In this document: positions 7,904-14,596 of the stretch, piece after piece
How the letters are laid out: each line of letters opens with the position of its first letter
How positions within the stretch are numbered: position 1 is the stretch's first letter
Assembly (NCBI RefSeq): GCF_017875275.1
Contig: NZ_JAGGML010000001.1
Location: 3,679,001-3,743,000 of the forward strand
Source: Xanthobacter flavus
GTDB taxonomy: Bacteria > Pseudomonadota > Alphaproteobacteria > Rhizobiales > Xanthobacteraceae
Direction: 5' to 3'
Length of the DNA stretch: 64,000 nucleotides
Notes under the pieces: model-generated
Told to the model about the DNA's origin: nothing
The model's database searches: none
The model's input: only the letters and a program-made list of their open reading frames with translations
Translations under genes and position numbers: made by a program

Positions 7904-8919
7904 GCCTCTCCGTTCTCGGTGGCGGGACCCCCCTCACCCGTCTCGCGGCTGCGCTGCGATCCACCCTCTCCCGCAAGAGGAGAGGGGGTGGGGGGGAGGG
8001 GGGCGGGCCGAGTCCCATAAGGCGCGCTCATGGTCCCCGTATGCCCCTCCGACTGGCGGGTGGCGCAATGGTCTGTGTCGGAGCAGACGAACATGCGCCC
8101 GCCCTTGTCGTCGAGGATCACCTCGTCGAGATAGACGCCCTTGGCGCCGCACAAAGCGCAGGGCTCCTTGAAGGCCTGCACCTTGAAGGGATGGTCCTCG
8201 AAATCCAGCGACACCACCTGCGTGTAGGGCGGGATGGCATAGATGCGCTTCTCGCGTCCGGCGCCGAACAGCTGGAGCGCCGGGCTGTCGTTCATCTTGG
8301 GATTGTCGAACTTCGGGATGGGGGAGGGGTCCATCACGTAGCGGCCCTCCACCTTCACCGGATAGGCATAGGTGGTGGCGATGTGGCCGTGGCGGGCGAT
8401 GTCCTCGTAGAGCTTCACCTGCATCAGGCCGTAATCGGCGAGGCCGTGCAGGCGGCGCGTCTCGGTCTCGCGCGGTTCGAGGAAGCGCAGCGGCTCGGGG
8501 ATGGGCACCTGGAAGACGATGGTCTGCCCCGCCTTCAGCTCCGCCTCCGGGATGCGGTGGCGGGTCTGGATGATGGTTGCGTCGGCCGTGCGCGTGGTGG
8601 TGGCGACGCCGGCCGTGGTCTCGAAGAAGGAGCGGATGGCGACCGCATTGGTGGTGTCGTCCGAGCCCTGGTCGATCACCTTCAGCACGTCGTCGGCGCC
8701 GAGGATGGCCGCCGTCACCTGCACCCCGCCGGTGCCCCAGCCGTAGGGCATGGGCATCTCGCGCGAGGCGAAGGGGACCTGATAGCCGGGAATGGCGATG
8801 GCCTTCAGGATGGCCCGGCGGATCATCCGTTTCGTCTGCTCATCGAGATAGGCGAAATTGTAGGTGATGGCCGGCATGGAAGAGGCGCGATTGGCGTGCG
8901 ACGTCGCGACGGCAGTCAT
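7900..8919 (-). CDS. phnJ: Alpha-D-ribose 1-methylphosphonate 5-phosphate C-P lyase PhnJ with repeat-derived tail
   Basis: A 339-residue radical-SAM C-P lyase, the subunit that breaks the carbon-phosphorus bond. The four functional cysteines have the exact family spacing C-x2-C-x21-C-x5-C (Cys254, 257, 279, 285), and the glycine-rich region (PGYQVPF, then MPYGWGTGG) is present. The enzyme is usually about 280-300 residues long. From about residue 300 the tail (YGTRPAPLPPTPSPLAGEGG and on) is a translated palindromic repeat (see 7919-8022). The frame stays open through the repeat to an ATGA overlap with phnK, so coupling is kept. The catalytic core appears unaffected. Confidence 0.95.
   Translation of the reverse strand: MTAVATSHANRASSMPAITYNFAYLDEQTKRMIRRAILKAIAIPGYQVPFASREMPMPYGWGTGGVQVTAAILGADDVLKVIDQGSDDTTNAVAIRSFFETTAGVATTTRTADATIIQTRHRIPEAELKAGQTIVFQVPIPEPLRFLEPRETETRRLHGLADYGLMQVKLYEDIARHGHIATTYAYPVKVEGRYVMDPSPIPKFDNPKMNDSPALQLFGAGREKRIYAIPPYTQVVSLDFEDHPFKVQAFKEPCALCGAKGVYLDEVILDDKGGRMFVCSDTDHCATRQSEGHTGTMSAPYGTRPAPLPPTPSPLAGEGGSQRSRETGEGGPATENGEA
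7919..8022 (-). repeat. Palindromic repeat translated in-frame at the 3' end of phnJ
   Basis: The segment contains CCCTCACCC, then CCCTCTCC (7964-7971) pairing with GGAGAGGG (7979-7986), followed by a run of G. This is the common mosaic repeat whose translation reads LPPTPSPLAGEGG in many Hyphomicrobiales proteins. Here it forms most of the last 40 codons of phnJ. The same family occurs inside phnI at 9555-9746. Exact ends are uncertain by about 10 bases. Confidence 0.75.
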
Positions 8920-10163
8920 TCGGCGGCCTCCTTCATTTCATCAGCGATCTCAGCCTCCGCGCGCATGCGGCGGATGAGGTCGAGTTCGGCCTGGAAGTCC
9001 ACGTAATGGGGCAGCTTCAGGTGCTCCACGAAGCCGGTGGCCTGCACGTTGTCGCAATGGGAGAGGACGAATTCCTGGTCCTGCGCCGGGGCGCTCTTCT
9101 CCTCGCCCAGCTCCTGGAAGCGCAGCGCGCGGTCCACCAGCGCCATGGACATGGCCTTGCGTTCGGACTGGCCGAAGACGAGGCCGTAGCCGCGGGTGAA
9201 CTGGGGCGGCTCGGTGGCAGAGCCCTTGAACTGGTTCACGCTCTGGCACTCGGTGACGGCGATGTCGCCGAGGGGCACCGCAAAGCCCAGTTCTTCCACA
9301 GGAAGGCTCACTTCCACCGTGCCGAAGCGGATCTCGCCCACGAAGGGATGGGTGCGGGCATAGCCGCGCTGGGTGGAATAGCCGAGCGCCAGCAGGAAGC
9401 CCTCGTCGCCCCGCGCCAGCGCCTGGAGCCGCAGCGGCCGGTCGGCGGGGAAGGAGAGCGGCTCGCGGGTGAGATCGCGCGGCGGGGTGCCGTCATCGGC
9501 CGGGGACGCCTCGATGAGCCCTTCGTCCCCGAGGAGGTCGGTGACGCGGGGCATCCGGGTATCTCCCCTCTTCCCTTGCGGGAGAGGGGCCGGGGGTGAG
9601 GGGAGTGATCCCTGGGCGAGAGCTGCCTCCGCTTCGCGAAGCTCCTCCCCCTCACCCCAATCCTCTCCCGCCCGAACTCGGCTGCTGCCGAGTTCGGTTC
9701 GTGGAGGTCGAAGTCGGCAAAAGCCGACTTCGAGGGGAGAGGGAGCGCCTGCGGCATTGGTCGCCAGCCGCTCGTCCATCAGCCGGTGGGTGTAGTCGAA
9801 GGTGGGGCCGAGCACCTGGCCACCGGGCAGGTCCTTGAAAGTGGCGGAGATGCGCCGCTCGATGCGCATGGCGCCCGTATCCACCGGCACCGAGGCGCCG
9901 AAGCGGGGCAAGGTGGTGCGGAAGGCGCGGGCGAGAAAGATGGCCTCGATCAGGTCGCCCCGCGCCTGCTTGATGGCGAGGGCCGCCAGTTCGCGGTCAT
10001 AGAGCGAACCCTCGGCCATCACGCGGTCGACGGCGAGGGAAAGCTGTCCGGCGATCTGGTCGAGCCCGATCTCCGGCACGCTCTCCTCGCCCCGGCGGCG
10101 CTTCGCGAGCAGCGCGTGGGCATTGCGGATGGCGGCCTCGCCGCCCTTCACGGCCACGTACAT
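8916..10163 (-). CDS. phnI: C-P lyase core subunit PhnI with a 64-residue in-frame repeat insertion
   Basis: A 415-residue PhnI, about 60 longer than the E. coli protein (354). Residues 1-139 (MYVAVKGGEAAI to YTHRLMDERLATNAAG) and 204-415 (MPRVTDLLGDEG to the end, including YSTQRGYARTHPF and LPHYVDFQAELDLI) follow the family without gaps. Residues about 140-203 do not and are encoded by a palindromic repeat. PhnI is the nucleosidase-like core subunit that, with PhnGHL, makes ribose 1-phosphonate triphosphate. The insertion falls in a region that is poorly conserved between PhnI proteins, so the enzyme may still work. The start overlaps nothing; phnH ends 3 bases before. The stop overlaps phnJ by 4 bases. 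Confidence 0.95.
   Translation of the reverse strand: MYVAVKGGEAAIRNAHALLAKRRRGEESVPEIGLDQIAGQLSLAVDRVMAEGSLYDRELAALAIKQARGDLIEAIFLARAFRTTLPRFGASVPVDTGAMRIERRISATFKDLPGGQVLGPTFDYTHRLMDERLATNAAGAPSPLEVGFCRLRPPRTELGSSRVRAGEDWGEGEELREAEAALAQGSLPSPPAPLPQGKRGDTRMPRVTDLLGDEGLIEASPADDGTPPRDLTREPLSFPADRPLRLQALARGDEGFLLALGYSTQRGYARTHPFVGEIRFGTVEVSLPVEELGFAVPLGDIAVTECQSVNQFKGSATEPPQFTRGYGLVFGQSERKAMSMALVDRALRFQELGEEKSAPAQDQEFVLSHCDNVQATGFVEHLKLPHYVDFQAELDLIRRMRAEAEIADEMKEAAE
9555..9746 (-). repeat. Mosaic palindromic repeat inserted in-frame in phnI
   Basis: The 192-base insertion is an exact multiple of three. It holds three hairpins. One is CCCCTCT (9565-9571) with AGAGGGG (9583-9589), which also encloses an inner CCC-TTGC-GGG. 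The second is an 11-base arm at 9672-9682 with 9687-9697 and a TGCT loop. The third is an 11-base arm at 9708-9718 with 9723-9733 and an AAAA loop. On the phnI strand it reads through without a stop (for example LPSPPAPLPQGKRG). It is the same repeat family as the phnJ tail. Confidence 0.85.
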
Positions 10164-10166
10164 GGA

Positions 10167-10778
10167 TCAGTCCTCCATCACGGGCGTCACCGAGCGCGGC
10201 AGGCCCATTACGGTTCCCGGCCCGGTGAGGATGAGGTCGATACCGAGCGGGTAGAGCGCCCGGTTTGCGGTGAGCCGCGCGGACAGGTCGGCGGGCAGCG
10301 GCGCGGCGGCGAAGCTGCGCCGGCCCCTGATGCCGGGACCTTCGATGGCGATCGCGCCGGCGCCGAAGGACTCGACCTGCACGATCAGCGTCGCCGAGCG
10401 GTCCGGATAGTCCGGCTCGCCCTGCGCGAAGAGGCCGAAGTCGGGCAGCGCCGCGCCATCGGCGATGAGCGCGAAGCGCGCGGCGGCGGGATCGTCCACA
10501 ACCGGCGCGCCGGTGTGGAAGCGCAGGAAGGCGGCCACCGCCGGCTCGGCCGAGAGCGCCGCGTCGAGGAACACCGGCGTCTCGTAATCGAGCAACGCGA
10601 GGGCGCAGGCGGCGGCCTCGCGGGAGAGCGGCGCGGGCGGGTCGAGGTCGCTCGCCAGCGGCACGGGAAGGCCCGGCTCGGCCATGGCGCGCATCACCGC
10701 GGCAAAGCTGCGCTGGGCATCATGAACCGGATCGGCGAAGCCGGCGGAGAGGGGTGCTGCGAGGGCGGGTGCGGCCAT
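10167..10778 (-). CDS. phnH: C-P lyase core subunit PhnH
   Basis: A 203-residue PhnH. The beginning (GFADPVHDAQRSFAAVMRAMAEPG) and the C-terminal region ending in PRSVTPVME are typical, as is the F.QGEPDYPDRSAT segment. PhnH is a PLP-transferase-like fold without PLP and forms a dimeric part of the PhnGHIJ complex. The frame extends upstream into phnG, but ATG 10778 gives the normal N-terminus, and the phnG stop overlaps it by one base (TGATG). Confidence 0.95.
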   Translation of the reverse strand: MAAPALAAPLSAGFADPVHDAQRSFAAVMRAMAEPGLPVPLASDLDPPAPLSREAAACALALLDYETPVFLDAALSAEPAVAAFLRFHTGAPVVDDPAAARFALIADGAALPDFGLFAQGEPDYPDRSATLIVQVESFGAGAIAIEGPGIRGRRSFAAAPLPADLSARLTANRALYPLGIDLILTGPGTVMGLPRSVTPVMED

Positions 10779-11275
10779 CAGTCTTCTCCCCGCGTCATGG
10801 TGAAGAAGTTGACCTTGGTCGCCTCGGTTTCCGCCGCCGCCACGGCCGCTTCCACCGCGAGACGCCGGCGCACGGGGGTCAGGGCGTCGGTGACGGCGAG
10901 GCGCAGCGCCGCGTCCTGCCACAGCGCGTCGAGGATGGCGGCCGCCTCGGCCTTCGCCGGATCGCGCCCGAGGAGATAGGCAACACCGGTGGCGCCGCCC
11001 GCAAGCTGCACGGCGGCGCGTGTGACGGTGGCCTCGCCAAGATTGAACGGCGCGCCGTCGCCGCCGGTGCGGCCCTGCACCATGATGAGGCCGGCTTCCG
11101 CCGGGCGCAGCCTTTTGAGCTGGGGCAGGGGCTGGAAGCGCTCCACGGCGGCCTGAAGCTCGGCGCGGGTGGCGCGGGCATAAAGCCCCATCATGGTCTG
11201 CCGCGCGGCCTGCTCTGCGCCGGCCTCGGACACGGCGGCGATCTGCGGGTCAGTAAGCGGCGGATCGGACCTCAC
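10778..11275 (-). CDS. phnG: C-P lyase core subunit PhnG
   Basis: A 165-residue PhnG with the conserved RTGGDGAPFNLGEATVTRAA block, LGRDPAKAEAAAILDAL and the C-terminal KVNFFTMTRG. It is the first gene of the operon. I place the start at GTG 11275 because GGAGG (11282-11286) sits 6 bases upstream and the resulting length fits the family (about 150). An in-frame ATG at 11377 would put the coding region over the palindromic operator at 11349-11370 and is unlikely. The product helps form the ribose phosphonate intermediate together with PhnH, PhnI and PhnL. Confidence 0.93.
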   Translation of the reverse strand: MRSDPPLTDPQIAAVSEAGAEQAARQTMMGLYARATRAELQAAVERFQPLPQLKRLRPAEAGLIMVQGRTGGDGAPFNLGEATVTRAAVQLAGGATGVAYLLGRDPAKAEAAAILDALWQDAALRLAVTDALTPVRRRLAVEAAVAAAETEATKVNFFTMTRGED

Positions 11276-11348
11276 GGGCGGCCTCCAGATGTCCTTGCAC
11301 CCCTCGCGCATACGGGTGAGCGCTGCTGCGGGGCCTTGCTGGACATGA

Positions 11349-11370
11349 TTTGTATAATAGTCTATACAAA
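11349..11370. promoter_or_regulatory. Probable PhnF operator
   Basis: A perfect inverted repeat, TTTGTATA and TATACAAA, with a 6-base spacer (ATAGTC), in the gap between the divergent phnG and phnF genes. HutC-type GntR regulators, including PhnF, bind AT-rich palindromes built on TATA-type half sites. The site is the only AT-rich stretch in the gap and lies 74 bases from phnG and 58 from phnF, so PhnF could repress both directions. Confidence 0.75.
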
Positions 11371-11427
11371 TGCGCAAGAAGGTATGGGCGCCCTCGGCGA
11401 TTTCCCTGGGCGGAAGGGGAGGCAGGA

Positions 11428-12228
11428 ATGTCTGGTGCGCCGCGCAGTCTCGCCGCCGATGGTCACAGCCCGATGACGGAGGACGAGCTGGGCCCAGCCC
11501 CGGCCGGTTCCGTCGCGCGCGGCAGCGGTGTCACGCTCTGGCGTCAGATCGCCGAGAAGCTGGAGGCGGACATTCTCGCCGGCGCCCTCGCGCCGGGCGC
11601 CCGCCTGCCGGTGGAGGCGGAGCTTGCCGAACGCTTCGGCGTCAATCGCCATACCTTGCGCCGCGCGCTCTCCCATCTCTCCGAGGCCGGGCTGATCGAG
11701 GCGACGGCGGGCCGGGGCACCTTCGTGAAGGAGCCGCCGCTGCGCTATCCCATCGGCCCGCGCACCCGCTTCTCCGAGATCGTGGCGGCGGGCGGGCGCG
11801 AGCCGTTCGGCCGCTTCCTCGGCTCATCGGTGGAGCCGGCGGATGCGGACGTGGCGCGCGAGCTGCAATTGGCCGTGGGAACGCCGGTGCTCCGCATCGA
11901 GACCACCCACGAGGCGGACGGCGTGCCGATCTCCTGCGGCTCCGCATGGTTTCCCCACGCCCGCTGCCGCGACCTCGATCTCGTCTATGCGGCGACCGGC
12001 TCGCTCACGCGGGCGTTGGCGACGCTCGGCATCGAAGATTTCCGCCGCCGCGAGACGCGCATCACCGCCCGCCCCGCCAATCCGCGCGAGATGGAGATTC
12101 TCTCCCTCGCCGCCGGCCGCGCGGTGATGGTGCTGGAGCGCCTCGACGTGGAGGCCAACGGCACGCCCCTGCAATGGGGGCGCTCCTCCTTCGCGGCGGA
12201 CCGGGTGCAGCTGGTATTCAAGCCCTGA
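11428..12228 (+). CDS. phnF: Phosphonate metabolism transcriptional regulator PhnF (GntR/HutC)
   Basis: A 266-residue HutC-subfamily regulator. The winged helix (about residues 35-100) shows LWRQIAEKLEADI, LPVEAELAERFGVNRHTLRRAL and the wing GLIEATAGRGTFV. The rest is a UTRA effector domain ending in GRSSFAADRVQLVF. It is divergent from phnG with a palindrome between them. The start is taken at ATG 11428 behind GGGGAGG; an upstream in-frame ATG would overlap the operator. It probably represses the phn operon and releases it on a phosphonate or pathway intermediate. Confidence 0.93.
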   Translation: MSGAPRSLAADGHSPMTEDELGPAPAGSVARGSGVTLWRQIAEKLEADILAGALAPGARLPVEAELAERFGVNRHTLRRALSHLSEAGLIEATAGRGTFVKEPPLRYPIGPRTRFSEIVAAGGREPFGRFLGSSVEPADADVARELQLAVGTPVLRIETTHEADGVPISCGSAWFPHARCRDLDLVYAATGSLTRALATLGIEDFRRRETRITARPANPREMEILSLAAGRAVMVLERLDVEANGTPLQWGRSSFAADRVQLVFKP

Positions 12229-12288
12229 TTGCTTGCGTCAGGGGAAGGTGTTGCGCGAGAAAGAGGTAACCCGAAGGAGGAGCGTTCT

Positions 12289-12930
12289 ATGGCGGTCGTT
12301 GCCGATGAAGCCACCCTGCGCCAGCTCTATGGTGCCGCGGCCGGGCGCAGCGTCGCCAAGCAGCTGGACCGGCTGGACCGGCATTGCCGGCACTTCATCT
12401 CGCTGAGCCCGTTCGTGCTTATCGCCACCGCGGACGCCTCCGGCGCCGCCGATGTCTCGCCGCGCGGGGATGTGCCGGGCTTCGTCGCCGCGCGCGAGCG
12501 TGAACTCCTCATTCCCGACCGGCCGGGCAACAACCGGCTGGATTCCCTCACCAACATCCTCGCCACCGGACAGGTGGGGCTGCTCTTCCTCATTCCCGGC
12601 GTTGACGAGACCTTGCGGGTGAACGGGCGGGCCTTCATCCATGACGACGCGGAGCTGACGCGCCTCTTCACCGTCGGTGGCAAGGCGCCGCGCACGGTGC
12701 TGCGGGTGGAGGTGACGGAGGCCTATCTGCATTGCGCGAAGGCCTTCATGCGGTCGCGCCTGTGGGAGCCGGAGGCGCAGGTGGAGCGCACCGTGCTGCC
12801 CACCATGGGAGAAATGCTCCGCGACCAGATCGCGGAAAAGGACGCGGCTGGCGCCGCATCGTCCTTCGCTACCGAGACGCCGGAGACGCAGGCGTCCATG
12901 GTCGCGCGCTATCGGGACATTCTGTACTGA
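12289..12930 (+). CDS. Pyridoxamine 5'-phosphate oxidase family FMN-binding protein
   Basis: A 213-residue protein of the PPOX split-barrel class, of the MSMEG_1061/DR2398-like FMN-dependent type: HFISLSPFVLIATADASG, then VSPRGDVPGFV, IPDRPGNNRLDSLTNI and HCAKAFMRSRLW. Members bind FMN and act as small oxidoreductases of unknown substrate. The start at 12289 is set by AAGGAGG (12274-12280) 8 bases upstream. It is 60 bases from phnF on the same strand but has no known part in phosphonate use. Confidence 0.9.
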   Translation: MAVVADEATLRQLYGAAAGRSVAKQLDRLDRHCRHFISLSPFVLIATADASGAADVSPRGDVPGFVAARERELLIPDRPGNNRLDSLTNILATGQVGLLFLIPGVDETLRVNGRAFIHDDAELTRLFTVGGKAPRTVLRVEVTEAYLHCAKAFMRSRLWEPEAQVERTVLPTMGEMLRDQIAEKDAAGAASSFATETPETQASMVARYRDILY

Positions 12931-12936
12931 GGCGAA

Positions 12937-12957
12937 GGGCCGGAAGAGTTCCGGCCC
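12937..12957. terminator. Hairpin between convergent genes
   Basis: A perfect 9-base stem (GGGCCGGAA with TTCCGGCCC) and 3-base loop lie between the PPOX stop and the convergent gltD stop. There is no strong T run on either side, so it may be a weak bidirectional terminator or a transcript-end stabiliser. Confidence 0.5.
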
Positions 12958-12976
12958 CCTCGCGGATCTGTCTCCC

Positions 12977-14398
12977 TCAGCGGGGGAGGGTCGTCGCGCC
13001 CATCAGGTCCTTGTCGATGGCGTGGGCGGCCTGACGGCCCTCGCGGATGGCCCAGACCACCAGCGACTGGCCACGGCGCATGTCGCCGGCGGCATAGAGC
13101 TTCGGCACGGAGGTGAGGTAGGCCTCCTCGTCCGCCTTCACGTTGCCGCGCTTGTCCAGCGCCGCGCCGGACTGCTCGATGAGCCCGGAGAACAGGGGGT
13201 GGGCAAAGCCAATGGCGAGGAAGACGAGGTCGGCGCGCAGCACGAACTCGGTGCCGGGGATGGGCTGGCGCTTGGCATCCACGCGGGCGCACTTGACGCC
13301 GGTGACGCGGCCGTTGCGGCCCTCGATGCCCAGCGTGGCGCAGGCGAACTCGCGCTCGGCGCCTTCGGCCTGGGAGGAGGAGGTGCGGAACTTGGTGGGC
13401 CAGAAGGGCCACACCGCCAGCTTGTCCTCCTTCATGGGAGGCACTGCGCGGATGTCGAGCTGGGTGACGGAGAGCGCACCCTGGCGGAATGCGGTGCCGA
13501 CGCAGTCGGAGGCGGTGTCGCCGCCGCCCACCACCACCACATGCTTGCCGGCGGCGAGGATCGGAATCTCGTTCACCGGCTCGTCGCTCTCGCGGCGGTT
13601 CGACTGCACGAGATAGGGCATGGCGTAATGCACGCCTTCCATCTCCTGGCCCGGCAGCTGGGGATCGCGCGGGGCCTCGGAGCCGCCCGCGAGCAGCACC
13701 GCGTCATGGCCGTCGAGAAGCTCCTGGAGGGGACGCACCACGCCGATGTTCTCGTTGTAGTGGAAGGTGACGCCCTCCCCCTCCATCTGCTTCACCCGGC
13801 GGTCGATGTGGTGCTTCTCCATCTTGAAATCGGGGATGCCGTAGCGCAGCAGGCCGCCGGCCTTGGGCTCGCGCTCGTAGACATGCACGTCGTGGCCGGC
13901 GCGGGCGAGCTGCTGGGCGGCGGCGAGGCCGGCCGGGCCGGAGCCGATGATGGCCACCTTCTTGCCGGTCTTCACCTCGGCGGGCTCGGGCTTGATCCAG
14001 CCCTTCTTCCACGCCTTGTCGGCGATGGCCTGCTCCACCGTCTTGATGGTGACGGGCACGTCCTCGAGGTTCAGCGTGCAGGCTTCCTCGCACGGGGCGG
14101 GGCAGATGCGGCCGGTGAACTCGGGGAAATTGTTGGTGGAGTGGAGATTGCGCGCGGCCTCTTCCCACTCGTTGCGATAGACGAGGTCGTTCCAGTCCGG
14201 GATCTGGTTGTGCACCGGGCAGCCGGTGGGGCCGTGGCAGAAGGGGATGCCGCAATCCATGCAGCGCGACGCCTGGTTCTCCACCTCGGCGTCCGGCAGC
14301 GGCAGCGTGAACTCGCGGAAATGGCGGATGCGGTCGGATGCGGGCTGATACTTCTGCTCGCGCCGATCAATCTCCAGGAACCCCGTGACCTTGCCCAT
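12977..14398 (-). CDS. gltD: Glutamate synthase (NADPH) small subunit GltD
   Basis: A 473-residue GltD. The N-terminal domain has Fe-S cysteines (CMDCGIPFCH, GCPVHN, CPAPCEEAC). Two Rossmann sites follow: FAD (IIGSGPAGLAAAQQLARAG) and NADPH (VVVVGGGDTASDC). The enzyme delivers electrons from NADPH to GltB for making two glutamates from glutamine and 2-oxoglutarate. It follows gltB on the same strand with a 198-base gap. Full length, no defects. Confidence 0.97.
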   Translation of the reverse strand: MGKVTGFLEIDRREQKYQPASDRIRHFREFTLPLPDAEVENQASRCMDCGIPFCHGPTGCPVHNQIPDWNDLVYRNEWEEAARNLHSTNNFPEFTGRICPAPCEEACTLNLEDVPVTIKTVEQAIADKAWKKGWIKPEPAEVKTGKKVAIIGSGPAGLAAAQQLARAGHDVHVYEREPKAGGLLRYGIPDFKMEKHHIDRRVKQMEGEGVTFHYNENIGVVRPLQELLDGHDAVLLAGGSEAPRDPQLPGQEMEGVHYAMPYLVQSNRRESDEPVNEIPILAAGKHVVVVGGGDTASDCVGTAFRQGALSVTQLDIRAVPPMKEDKLAVWPFWPTKFRTSSSQAEGAEREFACATLGIEGRNGRVTGVKCARVDAKRQPIPGTEFVLRADLVFLAIGFAHPLFSGLIEQSGAALDKRGNVKADEEAYLTSVPKLYAAGDMRRGQSLVVWAIREGRQAAHAIDKDLMGATTLPR

Positions 14399-14565
14399 AA
14401 AAACCTCGTTGGCGAACCTTGAGGGAACCGCCGCGCGCGCCGGATGTCTCCGCGTGCCGCACCACGAGTTCCATTACAAGAATTGTTCCAGCTTGAGGAC
14501 TCGGTTTTCGCGCGCGTTACCGCACGGGCCTCCCGAGCCCGCTCGCCGGCCGCTCGGGCCGGCCG

Positions 14566-14588
14566 GCGTCCCCTCCGGAGAGGGGACG
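14566..14588 (-). terminator. Intercistronic hairpin after gltB
   Basis: CGTCCCCT (14567-14574) and AGGGGACG (14581-14588) form an 8-9 base stem just after the gltB stop. With no T run it is more likely a processing or attenuation hairpin setting the GltB:GltD ratio than a full terminator. The rest of the 198-base gap shows no gene. Confidence 0.45.
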
Positions 14589-14596
14589 CTCATGGC

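Noticed and set aside
11276-11377. Longer phnG start at ATG 11377
   Set aside because: It would place the coding region across the palindromic operator, adds residues without similarity, and GTG 11275 has a perfect ribosome site.
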